From the NCBI GenBank assembly GCA_019695235.1, contig JAIBAI010000012.1:1-58897 (forward strand): a stretch of DNA of 58,897 nt, in the 5' to 3' direction. The translations under genes were made by a program, and so were the position numbers. Source of the stretch: Bacteroidia bacterium (GTDB lineage: Bacteria > Bacteroidota > Bacteroidia > M30B66). Shown here one piece after another: positions 25,844-35,336 of the stretch. How positions within the stretch are numbered: position 1 is the stretch's first letter; the number at the start of each line of letters is the position of its first letter. Under the pieces are notes generated by a model that had not been told where the DNA came from, searched no databases, and saw only the letters and a program-made list of their open reading frames with translations.

Positions 25844-26488
25844 TTATCGTTTACGTACAATCATTAAACCATCACGTACCGGGAACAATATATTCTCCAC
25901 CCGATGCTGGTCGGCCTGCACTTTTAGATTAAATGCACGCAAAGCTTTGGTTTCAGGGTCATTGGCGCCGGTAGTGTCAACTACCTTTCCACTCCAAAGT
26001 ACATTGTCGGCAATAATTATCCCGCCCGAACGTACTCTGTCAATGATTAAATCATAATAACGGCTGTAGTTTTCCTTATCGGCATCTATGAACACCATAT
26101 CAAATTCGCCTTCGATCTGCGGTATGAGTTCCTGCGCCTGTCCGGTATGCTGAACAATCTTAGGCGCATAGGCCGACTTTGCGAAAAAAGCTGATGAAAC
26201 CAAGGTCAGTTCTTCATTGGCCTCGATAGTGTCGAGCTGGCCGTTTTCTGACAATCCTTCAGCCAGGCAAAGGGCAGAATAGCCGGTATAGGTGCCTATT
26301 TCGAGGATTCTGGTCGGACGAATTAACTTACTGAACAAGCTCAGCAGGCGGCCTTGTAAATGTCCCGACAACATTCTGGGATTCAGCACTTTTAACCAGG
26401 TTTCACGGTTGAGTGCAGCCAGAAGCGCTGGTTCTGGGCTTGTATGGGCGAGTGCGTAAGCATCTATTTCAGGTGGCAAAAATTCCAT
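25844..26488 (-). CDS. SAM-dependent O-methyltransferase (class I, catechol type)
   Basis: This 214-residue enzyme has the SAM-binding motif LEIGTYTGYSALCLAEGL, then DTIEANEE, DMVFIDADKENYSRYYD with the metal-binding aspartate, and IIADNVLWSGKV. These define the YrrM/caffeoyl-CoA O-methyltransferase-like family, which methylates hydroxyl groups of small molecules with a divalent metal. Substrate is unknown. It is cytoplasmic and transcribed alone, divergent from parA across a 200-bp gap and convergent with the S41 protease gene. Confidence 0.93.
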   Translation of the reverse strand: MEFLPPEIDAYALAHTSPEPALLAALNRETWLKVLNPRMLSGHLQGRLLSLFSKLIRPTRILEIGTYTGYSALCLAEGLSENGQLDTIEANEELTLVSSAFFAKSAYAPKIVQHTGQAQELIPQIEGEFDMVFIDADKENYSRYYDLIIDRVRSGGIIIADNVLWSGKVVDTTGANDPETKALRAFNLKVQADQHRVENILFPVRDGLMIVRKR

Positions 26489-26628
26489 ATTGCTGTTTTT
26501 CAGGCAAAGGAAAATCTTTCAGGGTAGTTCGCAAAATAAAGTACAGAATTCCCGTTAATGTTGATAAATAGCACTTACAAACCGCTGGATGTTGATGTTT
26601 TTCATGCTTATCCTTCATGCTTAATATG

Positions 26629-26636
26629 TATCTTTG
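26629..26636 (+). promoter_or_regulatory. -7 promoter element of the parA operon
   Basis: TATCTTTG, an exact TAnnTTTG match, lies 52 bp upstream of the parA start. Confidence 0.6.
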
Positions 26637-26688
26637 AGCACTGCGAGTAAATTGCTGTAAAGTCTTGTTTAACAGATAAATAAAAAGA

Positions 26689-27510
26689 ATGACGCGCGTA
26701 ATAGCCATTGCAAATCAAAAGGGCGGTGTGGGGAAGACCACCACAGCTATCAATCTGGCAGCCAGTCTGGCGATCCTGGAGCACAAGACCTTATTAATTG
26801 ATGCCGATCCGCAGGCCAATGCGACTTCCGGCATTGGGTTTGACCCAAGAAATATCAAAACCAGTATCTATGAATGTATCATCAATGAGGTGGAGCCCCG
26901 TGATATCATTTTAAATACAAGTACCCCGAATTTAGATTTAATTCCGGCGCATATTGACCTTGTGGGTGCTGAGATTGAGATCATCAACTTCCCCAACCGG
27001 GAACACATGATGCGTGCGGCCATCAACAAGATCAGAGACCAGTATGAATTCATCATCATTGACTGCTCTCCCTCGCTTGGTTTGATTACTGTAAATTCAT
27101 TAACAGCAGCCGACTCGGTGATTATTCCTGTACAATGTGAGTATTTTGCACTTGAAGGCTTAGGCAAACTGCTTAATACGATAAAAATTGTTCAGTCGAG
27201 GCTTAATCCTGACTTAGAAATAGAAGGCATTCTGTTAACAATGTATGATTCAAGGTTAAGGTTGAGCAACCAGGTGGTAGAGGAGGTAAAAACCCATTTC
27301 CAGCAGATGGTTTTTGATACAATAATTCAGCGCAACACCCGTTTAGGAGAGGCGCCCAGTTTTGGGCTTTCTGTTATTATGCATGATGCTTCCTCCAGTG
27401 GTGCTGTCAATTACCTGAACCTGGCTCGTGAAATACTTCAAAAAAACGAACTTACCAAGGTAAACAATGCCGAAAAGGTGATTGATGATGTAAATGAACT
27501 GCTTAATTAA
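26689..27510 (+). CDS. parA: chromosome partitioning ATPase ParA/Soj
   Basis: This 273-residue Walker-type ATPase moves the chromosome origin with ParB. The deviant Walker A motif [16 protein letters not shown] is at the N-terminus and Walker A' is [12 protein letters not shown]. The Walker B region [17 protein letters not shown] and the C-terminal [12 protein letters not shown] are conserved. It is the first gene of the run parA-parB-DUF5683-dapB-lepB, with 23 bp to the parB start. No perfect parS site (TGTTTCACGTGAAACA) was found in the window. Confidence 0.96.
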   Translation: MTRVIAIANQKGGVGKTTTAINLAASLAILEHKTLLIDADPQANATSGIGFDPRNIKTSIYECIINEVEPRDIILNTSTPNLDLIPAHIDLVGAEIEIINFPNREHMMRAAINKIRDQYEFIIIDCSPSLGLITVNSLTAADSVIIPVQCEYFALEGLGKLLNTIKIVQSRLNPDLEIEGILLTMYDSRLRLSNQVVEEVKTHFQQMVFDTIIQRNTRLGEAPSFGLSVIMHDASSSGAVNYLNLAREILQKNELTKVNNAEKVIDDVNELLN

Positions 27511-27533
27511 TTGCTGAGAATTTATTGCAGGTC

Positions 27534-28427
27534 ATGAGTAATACAAATAAGAGAAGTGCATTAGGCAAAGGCCTTAGCGCACTGCTACAAAATCCGGATA
27601 CAGATATTACCTCACGCACCGATGGTACTGGTGAGGCAGTAGTTGGCTCTATCACACAACTTGATGTGAGCCAGATAGAGGCGAATCCTTTTCAGCCAAG
27701 AACACATTTTGAAGAAGAAAGCCTTCGTGAATTGGCTGAATCAATTCATGAAATGGGGCTTATTCAGCCAGTTACAGTTCGCAAAATGGGCTATGACCGT
27801 TACCAGCTCATCAGCGGTGAACGTCGTTTCAGGGCATCACAACTGGCTGGCTTAACAAGAATTCCGGCTTATATCCGGATTGCAAACGACCAAAGCATGC
27901 TTGAAATGGCATTGGTTGAGAATATCCAACGTGAAGAATTAGATGCCATTGAGATTGCCCTTGCATACGAGCGTTTGATTGAAGAAGTGAGCCTGACTCA
28001 GGAAGAAGTCAGCGAAAAAGTGGCTAAAAAAAGGAGTACGGTCACTAATTATTTACGTTTGTTAAAGCTTCCGCCGGAAATACAGCTGGGTATTCGCCAA
28101 CGCAGGATTTCAATGGGGCATGCCCGTGCTCTGATTAGTATTGATGATAAACAAACCCAGCTGAATCTTTATCAGCAAATATTGACCAATGAGCTATCTG
28201 TCAGGCAGGTTGAAGAAGCCACCAGGGTAAATAAGAACAAAACAGCACCTGCTGCTTCGCAGAAGAAAACAGTGCCTGCAGCAGTGCAGCAAGCCGCCAA
28301 GAGCCTTGGAGCCAAGCTTTCAGCAAAGGTAGATATCAAAATGGAGCACACAGGCAATGGGCTGATACGCATCCATTACAAAGATGCATCTGAGCTTGAC
28401 CATCTGCTTCGGAAACTAAATTCCTGA
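27534..28427 (+). CDS. parB: chromosome partitioning protein ParB
   Basis: This 297-residue parS-binding CTPase has the N-terminal start KRSALGKGLSALLQ, the ParB box QIEANPFQPRTHF, the CTP-binding motifs LIQPVTVRKMG and GERRFRASQLAG, and the NIQREELDAIEIALAY segment. A helix-turn-helix follows (LTQEEVSEKVAKKRSTVTNYLRLLKLP). The C-terminal dimerisation region ends HLLRKLNS. ATG at 27534 is preferred to the upstream in-frame 27525 start because the family begins close to this point. The stop overlaps the next gene by one base. Confidence 0.96.
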   Translation: MSNTNKRSALGKGLSALLQNPDTDITSRTDGTGEAVVGSITQLDVSQIEANPFQPRTHFEEESLRELAESIHEMGLIQPVTVRKMGYDRYQLISGERRFRASQLAGLTRIPAYIRIANDQSMLEMALVENIQREELDAIEIALAYERLIEEVSLTQEEVSEKVAKKRSTVTNYLRLLKLPPEIQLGIRQRRISMGHARALISIDDKQTQLNLYQQILTNELSVRQVEEATRVNKNKTAPAASQKKTVPAAVQQAAKSLGAKLSAKVDIKMEHTGNGLIRIHYKDASELDHLLRKLNS

Positions 28428-28981
28428 TGGCAACACGGAGCCTTTCGGGATTCACTTTACTTCTTCTGTTCTGCTTCCTGTCAGGTTCAGCATTGGCTCA
28501 GCAGCAAGAACAGACACCAGACAGCATTCGGGTTCATTCGCCGAAAAAAGCTGCATTACTTTCAACAGTACTCCCCGGAGCCGGGCAATTTTATAATAAG
28601 AAGTACTGGAAAATAGGGGTTATTGCTGCCGGCACAGGTGCACTCATATACAGCTTCCAGTTTAACACAAAATATTACAGACTCTATAAAAACGAACTGA
28701 TTATTCGTCAGCAAAAAAGCGGAATACCAAACCCTGACTTAGACAGATACACTGATGGAAACCTTAATGACCTGCAAAGTTTTTACAGGCGAAACCGTGA
28801 TTTGACTGTAGTGGGGTTTGGACTTTTGTACGTTCTCAACATCATTGATGCTACTGTTGATGCCCATTTATTTGATTTCGACCTGAACGATTCACTGAGC
28901 ATGCACTTAAGACCAACTTTGCAAGCAATGCCAACAGATTATACATTGGCCAAAGGGTTTTCAATTCAATTTAACTTTTAG
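28427..28981 (+). CDS. DUF5683 domain protein, exported or membrane-bound
   Basis: This 184-residue protein has a signal peptide (about 1-24, ending ALAQ). The DUF5683 core follows: HSPKKAALLSTVLPGAGQFYNKKYWK, a hydrophobic segment VIAAGTGALIYSFQF, and a second one near VVGFGLLYVLNIIDATVDAHLF. It ends with a beta strand resembling an outer-membrane-type C-terminus (GFSIQFNF). The family is widespread in Bacteroidota and often sits between parB and dapB, as here; its function is not established. The start codon overlaps the parB stop (TGATG), so it is translationally coupled. Confidence 0.88.
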   Translation: MATRSLSGFTLLLLFCFLSGSALAQQQEQTPDSIRVHSPKKAALLSTVLPGAGQFYNKKYWKIGVIAAGTGALIYSFQFNTKYYRLYKNELIIRQQKSGIPNPDLDRYTDGNLNDLQSFYRRNRDLTVVGFGLLYVLNIIDATVDAHLFDFDLNDSLSMHLRPTLQAMPTDYTLAKGFSIQFNF

Positions 28982-28985
28982 CACC

Positions 28986-29720
28986 ATGCGTATTGCACTT
29001 ATCGGATATGGCAACATGGGAAAAACGATTGAGAAAATCGCGCTTTCACGTGGGCATGAAATTAACCTAAGGCTTAGTCTTGAAAACAAACCTGAAAACT
29101 GGCAGCAGCTCTTAGCTGAAGCGGATGTTGCTATTGAATTTACTTCACCGGATGCTGCCGTGGAGCATATCAGGGCTTGTTTTAATGCCGGCACTCCAGT
29201 GGTGGTTGGTACTACAGGCTGGTATAAGGATTTTGCAATTATTCAACAGGAAGCCATTGCAAACAATGCCGGTATGTTTTATGCAAGCAATTTCAGCATT
29301 GGTGTAAATCTATTTTTCGCGCTGAACAAATATTTGGCTGCACTGATGAAACCATACAATGAATACCAACTAAATCTTGAAGAGGTGCATCACATTCACA
29401 AAAAAGATGCTCCAAGTGGTACCGCCATCACGCTGGCAGAAGGCATTATCTCGCAAAACGATGCCTATCATGCTTGGTCAGGTCAGATAGCGCCCGCCAC
29501 AAGCATCATTCCGATAAACTCAATCCGTGAAAACGAAGTTCCCGGAACCCATATCATACGTTATACCTCTGAAATTGACCGCATTGAAATCAGCCATACC
29601 GCTTTTAGTCGTACAGGCTTTGCTCAGGGTGCTGTAATGGCTGCTGAATTTATGCGTGCTAAAAAAGGTATCTATACCATGTCTGACTTGTTAAACATAA
29701 ACACTCCTGATGGAAATTAA
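28986..29720 (+). CDS. dapB: 4-hydroxy-tetrahydrodipicolinate reductase
   Basis: This 244-residue cytoplasmic enzyme makes tetrahydrodipicolinate with NAD(P)H in lysine and diaminopimelate synthesis. The nucleotide-binding start is LIGYGNMGKTIEKIA. GTTGWY lies in the middle. The catalytic signature is EVHHIHKKDAPSGTAITLAE, with the active-site histidine and lysine. Length is normal. It starts 4 bp after the DUF5683 gene and overlaps lepB by 11 bp. Confidence 0.96.
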   Translation: MRIALIGYGNMGKTIEKIALSRGHEINLRLSLENKPENWQQLLAEADVAIEFTSPDAAVEHIRACFNAGTPVVVGTTGWYKDFAIIQQEAIANNAGMFYASNFSIGVNLFFALNKYLAALMKPYNEYQLNLEEVHHIHKKDAPSGTAITLAEGIISQNDAYHAWSGQIAPATSIIPINSIRENEVPGTHIIRYTSEIDRIEISHTAFSRTGFAQGAVMAAEFMRAKKGIYTMSDLLNINTPDGN

Positions 29721-31320
29721 GTGGATTATCAATAGCTTACTGCTGATTTTGTTTCATGCCGCACTTGCCGGTATATTTATTAAAGCCCGCCGTCAATTTT
29801 GGGAAGCGCTGATTCCGGGATATAACCTTTGGGTGTGGCTAAAAATTCTTGAACGTCCCTGGTGGTGGCTCATCCTGTTGCTTGTACCCGGGGTAAATGT
29901 TGTGATGTACCTGGTTTTGGTGTTTCTTACACTGCGCACCTTCGAAATTGAAGAACCCATAGAGACGACTGTTGGTCTGGTGTTTTCATTCTTTTATTTG
30001 CCCTGGGTGGCATTCAATAAAAAGCACCGCTGGATGGGTGATGGGTATTGGAAATCGTATAAACGCACCACCTTTACCGAATGGTCAGAAGCCATCATTT
30101 TCGCGGTGGTAGCAGCTACTATCATCCGCACATTTTTCTTTGAGGCTTTTACCATACCTACATCTTCGATGGAGAAGACCTTACTGGTGGGTGATTATCT
30201 TTTTGTAAGCAAGCTCAGTTACGGCAGTAAGACACCCAATACCCCTCTTACTATTCCATTCACGCACCATACACTGCCTTTTACAGAAACAATTCCATCA
30301 TACAGCACCTGGATACAATTGCCGTATTTTCGTTTTCCTGCATTAGGGCCGGTGAAAAACAATGATATTGTAGTTTTTAATTACCCGGATGGAGATACTG
30401 TGGCATTAAACTGCCAGAACATCAGTTACTACAAACTTGTTCGTGCTTTTGGCTGGAAACAAGTACACTCACCTCAGGTTATCAATCCTGCAAATGGAAG
30501 ACCATTTGGGAAGATTGCCTGGAGACCTGTAGACAAGCGCGACCATTATGTAAAGCGTTGTGTAGCAATTGCCGGCGATAAGATGGAAATAAAGAACAAG
30601 CAGTTGTTCATCAATGATAAGCCGGCGCACAATCCTGAGATGATGCAGTTTTCGTACTATGCACAATTCAAGGCAAATCCTGAAAAGCTGTTTGATAAGC
30701 TTGACATCACTGATGCCGAGCCCGCCGACCGTTCTTTTACCCTTTGGCGCTTGCACCTGAATGAAAAGAACAAAAAAGAACTCATGCAGTCGCCAATACT
30801 GGCCCAAATAGCTGACGCAAATGAGCAGGAAAGTGATGTATTTCCTTTTGACCCGAATTATCCCTGGGATCGTGATAATTATGGGCCTTTGGTGATTCCT
30901 AAAAAAGGTGAAACGGTTGATTTGAACATCAGAAACCTACCGCTATACAGAAGAATCATTGAAATTTACGAAGGCAACAAGCTGGAAATAAAAGACAGTA
31001 GTATCCTTATTAATGGTCAGGCAGCCCCCAAATACACCTTTGCTCAGGATTACTATTTCATGATGGGTGACAACCGGCACAACTCAGCTGATTCACGTTT
31101 TTGGGGCTTTGTGCCGCATGACCATATTGTTGGTAAGGCTGTATTTATTTGGCTTTCACGCTCAAAAAACAGAGGGTTTCCCAATATTCGTTATGAAAGG
31201 GTCTTTAGTTTTATCCGTAACGATGGGATTTCGCGCTCATACTTCTTCCACATCATGATTCCTTTGTTACTGGGAATATGGGGGTGGAACAACCGCCACC
31301 GGTTCAGGGTAAGGAGGTAG
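29710..31320 (+). CDS. lepB: signal peptidase I, long Bacteroidota form
   Basis: This membrane protease cleaves signal peptides from exported proteins. At 536 residues it is much longer than proteobacterial LepB, as usual in Bacteroidota. Membrane segments lie in the first 130 residues. The S26 core has the catalytic serine in TIPTSSMEKTLLVGDYLFVSK, the catalytic lysine in YVKRCVAIAGDKMEI, and the late box MGDNRHNSADSRFWG. A large insert of about 250 residues separates the second and last boxes. The 3' end overlaps the convergent safE gene by 17 bp. Confidence 0.95.
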   Translation: MEIKWIINSLLLILFHAALAGIFIKARRQFWEALIPGYNLWVWLKILERPWWWLILLLVPGVNVVMYLVLVFLTLRTFEIEEPIETTVGLVFSFFYLPWVAFNKKHRWMGDGYWKSYKRTTFTEWSEAIIFAVVAATIIRTFFFEAFTIPTSSMEKTLLVGDYLFVSKLSYGSKTPNTPLTIPFTHHTLPFTETIPSYSTWIQLPYFRFPALGPVKNNDIVVFNYPDGDTVALNCQNISYYKLVRAFGWKQVHSPQVINPANGRPFGKIAWRPVDKRDHYVKRCVAIAGDKMEIKNKQLFINDKPAHNPEMMQFSYYAQFKANPEKLFDKLDITDAEPADRSFTLWRLHLNEKNKKELMQSPILAQIADANEQESDVFPFDPNYPWDRDNYGPLVIPKKGETVDLNIRNLPLYRRIIEIYEGNKLEIKDSSILINGQAAPKYTFAQDYYFMMGDNRHNSADSRFWGFVPHDHIVGKAVFIWLSRSKNRGFPNIRYERVFSFIRNDGISRSYFFHIMIPLLLGIWGWNNRHRFRVRR

Positions 31321-32023
31321 GCTGCTCCTTTGTCGGCTGGGCACATTCCTGTGCCTCGCCTGGTTTATTGTTAGCCGGGCTTAACATCGGGATACCCAGG
31401 CCCAGTCCGCGTATCACCAACAGTATGCCCATCAGTACCGTGATGACTGGAGAAGCTTTGCGTATTACTTGTCGCATTTGCGGTGAGATGGTGGATAGCA
31501 GTCCGATACTTAGCATTGCAGGGAGGGTACCCAGCCCAAACACTACCATGAACAAGACACCATCTGTAATGGTTCTACTTGCAGTTGCGCCTGCCAGCGC
31601 AGTATAGAGTAAGCCGCAGGGAAGCAAACCGTTAAGCATACCTGCAAGAAAAAGAGCTGAAGGTGTTTTTTTTCTGATTGCCGCCCCTAAGTGCTGCTTA
31701 AAAAACGGACCTAATCCCAATGCAAACCTTTTCGTAAATTTTATTCTGGCAAACAATACCGATACAATTAATAAACTGCCCAGGGCAATAGACAGACTTT
31801 GCTGAATACCGGCCAGCACCAGGCCGGCACCGAAAAAAGAAAAGATGAAACCCAGCGTGGCATAGCATAAAATACGCCCTGCATGGTATAAGAACAGTAA
31901 GAGGGTTCGAGAGGTGAAAGGCAAATGGTGTACAGGCAAAGCCAATGCGATAGGGCCACACATTCCAACACAATGCAAACTTCCGGAAGCCCCAAGGAGA
32001 AAAGCAACAAAAAGCAGTTCCAT
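31304..32023 (-). CDS. SafE/TauE-type membrane protein, cytochrome oxidase-linked
   Basis: This 239-residue protein has about six membrane segments. The first contains the family hallmark SLHCVGMCGPIALALP, whose Cys and His may bind metal. A second motif is NGLLPCGLLYTALAGA. Members of this sulfite exporter TauE/SafE (UreH/DsbD-like) group are repeatedly found at the end of cco operons and are thought to help copper handling or maturation; the role is inferred. It is the last gene of the leftward cco operon, 11 bp after ccoH, and its end overlaps lepB. Confidence 0.85.
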   Translation of the reverse strand: MELLFVAFLLGASGSLHCVGMCGPIALALPVHHLPFTSRTLLLFLYHAGRILCYATLGFIFSFFGAGLVLAGIQQSLSIALGSLLIVSVLFARIKFTKRFALGLGPFFKQHLGAAIRKKTPSALFLAGMLNGLLPCGLLYTALAGATASRTITDGVLFMVVFGLGTLPAMLSIGLLSTISPQMRQVIRKASPVITVLMGILLVIRGLGLGIPMLSPANNKPGEAQECAQPTKEQPTSLP

Positions 32024-32034
32024 ACTAACCGGCT

Positions 32035-32499
32035 TTACTTTATCATAAGCACCTGCTCATCGTAAAAGGTAGTGTCATTATGCGCCCAGTTAATTTTGAG
32101 GCGATAAGCCCCTGCCTTATATCCCACAGTAGGAATTATCATCTTGCCTTGTGCATCTGTTTTAATTGGCAACAATTTATCGTGCCGGGCATCAGAGGGT
32201 CTAAAAAGTTCAAGTTGCCCATTTATTCCGGTTTCAAACGGAAAATAAAGTACAATTTGCTCCTTTTCTATCGTTACTTTCAAAGGATTGCTAAGCTTCT
32301 TACTTCGATTCAGTTTATCAATCTGGTCTTGAAATTTCAATTCACGTGCATAATAGTCTGTTGCCTCCAGCTCAATATTTTGCCTGAAAGCCCCTGTAAC
32401 CATAGTAAGAATGCCAACGACAAACAAGCTGAAAACAATAAAAATTCCTGTTCCCCAATTCCATCGCCAGCCCTGTTTTTTGCCAATATTGTTCTTCAT
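32035..32499 (-). CDS. ccoH: FixH/CcoH family protein
   Basis: The 154-residue protein has an N-terminal membrane anchor (WNWGTGIFIVFSLFVVGILTMVTGAF). The rest is a periplasmic domain with the FixH pattern DYYARELKFQDQIDKLNRSKKL followed by beta strands ending TTFYDEQVLMIK. FixH/CcoH stabilises cbb3 oxidase assembly intermediates. It lies 6 bp after ccoG and 11 bp before safE in a tight operon. Confidence 0.9.
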   Translation of the reverse strand: MKNNIGKKQGWRWNWGTGIFIVFSLFVVGILTMVTGAFRQNIELEATDYYARELKFQDQIDKLNRSKKLSNPLKVTIEKEQIVLYFPFETGINGQLELFRPSDARHDKLLPIKTDAQGKMIIPTVGYKAGAYRLKINWAHNDTTFYDEQVLMIK

Positions 32500-32505
32500 G
32501 GTATG

Positions 32506-33912
32506 CTATTTGGCAGGCCCTAAGAATTTGGTAGATGCGGTTTCAACACAATTTTCTTTATCACAGAACTCAAGTTCAATCTCTTGTTTGCGCTTTTTCA
32601 AATCTTTTGCTGCAATTACAACAAAGAAACTGCCTTTTTGGATATTTCCTGGCGGCAATTGAATTTCTGTTGCACCTCCAATCAGTTGTACCCTACCTGG
32701 AATTCCTTTCAACTGAGGGCGCAGCTCCATTGATTCGTGCGTTTTGTTTATCAATGAATAGCTATACAGATTACTTAAGCTATCAGGTGATGGCTTCTGA
32801 AAAAGAGTTCCAGGCGCCCTCAAAACAGTAGCTTCTACAGATGAGCGGGAAGCCAGGCCAAATACGAGCCCCCCAATAAGGGCAAGTAAAACAAAAGAGT
32901 ATCCTAACATACGTGGTGTTAGTTTTAACTTCTCTCCTTTGGCAATTCCCGCTTCTGATGCAAGTCTGATCAAACCTTTCGGCTTATTCACCTTTTCCAT
33001 AATATGGTCGCATGCGTCCATACAGGCAGTACAGTTAATACATTCTAATTGAGTGCCATTCCGGATATCAATTCCGGTAGGACACACCTTTACACACTGA
33101 AAACAGTCAATGCAATCGCCCCGTTCGGTATCTTCTATTTTACTGTATTTCTTCCGGGGCTCACCTCTTACATAGTCATAGGCTACGACAACAGAGTGTT
33201 TATCGAGCAAAACACCCTGCAGCCGGCCATAAGGGCAAACCACGATACAAATTTGTTCACGCATATAGCTGTAAACAAAGAAGAAAACACCGGTAAAAAG
33301 AAAGAGGGCAATAAATCCACCCAAATGAGCGCTAACAGGTTCTGAAATAATTTTAAGCAACTCATCCATTGAAATAATATATGCCAGGAAGAAATTGGCA
33401 ATTAAGAATGAGATGAGAAAGAAGATGCTATACTTGGCTGATTTTTTTAGGATTTTCTCACGTGTCCAGGGGCCTTTGTTTAAAGCGCGCTGATGGCTGG
33501 CATCTCCTTCAATCCAGTACTCAATCTTGCGAAAAACCATTTCCATAAAAATGGTTTGCGGACATGCCCAGCCACAGAAAAGGCGACCAAATACAACTGT
33601 AAACAGCACCACAAAGACCATAAAGCAGAGCATGGCCAATGCAAACAGAAACATATCCTGGGGGAAAAAGGCGAAGCCGAAAATGATAAATTTTCGTTCG
33701 ACGATATTCAGTAAAAGCAGCGGTTCACCATTTACTTTAATAAACGGGAGTGCAAAGAACAGTACCAGATATATGATACTGGCGATGTTTCTTTTATTAT
33801 AGAATCGGCCAAAAGGCTTGGTCGGATATATCCAGTTGCGTTTCCCATCTTTTTTGATGGTAGAAATGGAATCGCGAAATGAGCCATCCTTTTGGCCGGG
33901 TGTTTGATTCAT
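32506..33912 (-). CDS. ccoG: cbb3 oxidase accessory protein CcoG (FixG/RdxA)
   Basis: This 468-residue membrane iron-sulfur protein is proposed to reduce Cu(II) for cbb3 oxidase assembly. It has several membrane segments, CGWACPQTIFMEMVFRKIEYWIEG, and two [4Fe-4S] motifs: CIDCFQCVKVCPTGID and CINCTACMDACDHIM. The C-terminal Ig-like domain lies in the periplasm (LRPQLKGIPGRVQ and onward). Its ATG shares one base with the ccoP stop codon, so it is translationally coupled. Confidence 0.95.
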   Translation of the reverse strand: MNQTPGQKDGSFRDSISTIKKDGKRNWIYPTKPFGRFYNKRNIASIIYLVLFFALPFIKVNGEPLLLLNIVERKFIIFGFAFFPQDMFLFALAMLCFMVFVVLFTVVFGRLFCGWACPQTIFMEMVFRKIEYWIEGDASHQRALNKGPWTREKILKKSAKYSIFFLISFLIANFFLAYIISMDELLKIISEPVSAHLGGFIALFLFTGVFFFVYSYMREQICIVVCPYGRLQGVLLDKHSVVVAYDYVRGEPRKKYSKIEDTERGDCIDCFQCVKVCPTGIDIRNGTQLECINCTACMDACDHIMEKVNKPKGLIRLASEAGIAKGEKLKLTPRMLGYSFVLLALIGGLVFGLASRSSVEATVLRAPGTLFQKPSPDSLSNLYSYSLINKTHESMELRPQLKGIPGRVQLIGGATEIQLPPGNIQKGSFFVVIAAKDLKKRKQEIELEFCDKENCVETASTKFLGPAK

Positions 33913-35057
33913 TACTTTGTTTCTGTTATGGCTGCAGTAGATGGTGCCGCAGCAGAAGAGTCAGTGCTTTCTTTCCATAGCTCACCCTGGGGTTCCTTCC
34001 CATTTGCAGGCTTAGTACCATGCAACGTTAGAATGTAGCTTGCAACTTTCTGGATTGCTTCGGGTTTGAGTGCTTGCTGCCACGCGATCATTCCTTTTGC
34101 AGGCACACCATATTTGATCACTTTAAAAATATTTTTCACCCCTCCCCCATTGATCCAGAAATCGTCGGTAAGATTTGGCCCTACACCTCCTTCACCGCTC
34201 TGGCCATGACAGCTGGCACAATTGCCTTTAAATATTTCCATTCCGGAAGCAATCATTGCGGCATCAGTCATAGCCGTAACTGTGTTTTCATCAACACTGG
34301 CGGCAGCAGTTTTAAGCTGTTTTCCTTTTGCCAGCTCTGCTTCCGCAAGTTCTGTTTCATACTCCTGAAGCTGCAAAGGTGAGGTTTTGGTAACGTGGTA
34401 ACTGAAAAGGTACACAACACTGAAAACAATCGTCAGGTAAAAGCCATATTTCCACCAAGGTGGCAGGTTGTTATCCAACTCACGTATTCCATCGTATTCG
34501 TGGTCAGTCATCACCTGAGCTTCATTTTCAACCGGGATGGAATCGTTAAACTTCCGGCCCATTACATTCCAGTTTACCGCCCAAATTTTGTTAAAAGTGA
34601 TTTCTTCGTTGCTCAGCGACTGAAGCAACTGTTTGATTATTCTCAGCAGACCGCCCACCATTGCAATTTGAACAATAATGGTAAATACCATCGCGAAAAA
34701 TATCCAGGGGTCAAGACCAGCATAGCCGGAAGAAAAGGCCTGGACACTCCCTGCCGCTCCTTCTACCGCAGTTGAATCTTGCGCCAACAAGCTGCCTGAA
34801 AGGAATATTAGTCCCAGCATCAGCATTGGGCTTGCCGTACCACTTCGTTCTGATTTTAGTTTTTGACGTGCTGCCTGTGCCAGATTTTTTGCTGTTGCAG
34901 CAAGGCCTAAAACAACCAGAAAGAGCAGGATAATAACGATAAGCAATACCCAAAATAACCAATTACTAAAAGGAGAACCGCTTACCGCTGGCGCTGCTGA
35001 TGCAACTCCTCCGAAGGCACTTATGAAACCAAGCGTAATGAACAGTCGTTTATTCAT
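33912..35057 (-). CDS. ccoP: cbb3 cytochrome c oxidase subunit CcoP, mono-heme
   Basis: This 381-residue subunit has two additional N-terminal hydrophobic regions (about 1-55 and 75-90) before the CcoP N-terminal domain DHEYDGIRELDNNLPPWWKY. A membrane helix is followed by one cytochrome c domain with NCASCHGQSGEGGVGPNL. Classical CcoP has two heme c sites; only one CxxCH is present here, the usual Bacteroidota form. The tail is low-complexity (SSAAAPSTAA). It passes electrons toward CcoNO in the membrane. It lies between ccoQ and ccoG. Confidence 0.95.
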   Translation of the reverse strand: MNKRLFITLGFISAFGGVASAAPAVSGSPFSNWLFWVLLIVIILLFLVVLGLAATAKNLAQAARQKLKSERSGTASPMLMLGLIFLSGSLLAQDSTAVEGAAGSVQAFSSGYAGLDPWIFFAMVFTIIVQIAMVGGLLRIIKQLLQSLSNEEITFNKIWAVNWNVMGRKFNDSIPVENEAQVMTDHEYDGIRELDNNLPPWWKYGFYLTIVFSVVYLFSYHVTKTSPLQLQEYETELAEAELAKGKQLKTAAASVDENTVTAMTDAAMIASGMEIFKGNCASCHGQSGEGGVGPNLTDDFWINGGGVKNIFKVIKYGVPAKGMIAWQQALKPEAIQKVASYILTLHGTKPANGKEPQGELWKESTDSSAAAPSTAAITETK

Positions 35058-35114
35058 GCTAAAGATTTTTTTAATATTTTTTAGGGTGTAAAGGCCTTTC
35101 AGCCCTGCCAGGGT

Positions 35115-35312
35115 TTAGTTTTTAAATTCGTCTTTTTCTGATTCGGGAAGTCTTTGATCGAGTGGAATTGATTTTAGCCGAACCATTTCTTGCTTATCGG
35201 TCTGCAAAACGTACCAGATTAATCCAATGAAAAAAAGAAAGAATATCATTAGTGAAATCAGCGGAAATATATCTACTCCGGCGATAGTACTCAGATAATT
35301 GATGAATTTCAT
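35115..35312 (-). CDS. ccoQ: CcoQ/FixQ-like small subunit
   Basis: The 65-residue protein has one membrane helix (FPLISLMIFFLFFIGLIWYVLQT) and a charged C-terminus (LDQRLPESEKDEFKN). Size, helix and position between ccoNO and ccoP match CcoQ, which stabilises the oxidase complex. Sequence alone would be weak evidence; the operon position makes the call. Confidence 0.88.
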   Translation of the reverse strand: MKFINYLSTIAGVDIFPLISLMIFFLFFIGLIWYVLQTDKQEMVRLKSIPLDQRLPESEKDEFKN

Positions 35313-35336
35313 GATTTAGTTCTTAAGCAGGTATTT

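Noticed and set aside
29041-29056. CACGTG-centred sequence near parAB as a parS site
   Set aside because: Only the core matches the parS consensus TGTTTCACGTGAAACA; it lies in dapB coding sequence and no copy in the window is close to perfect.
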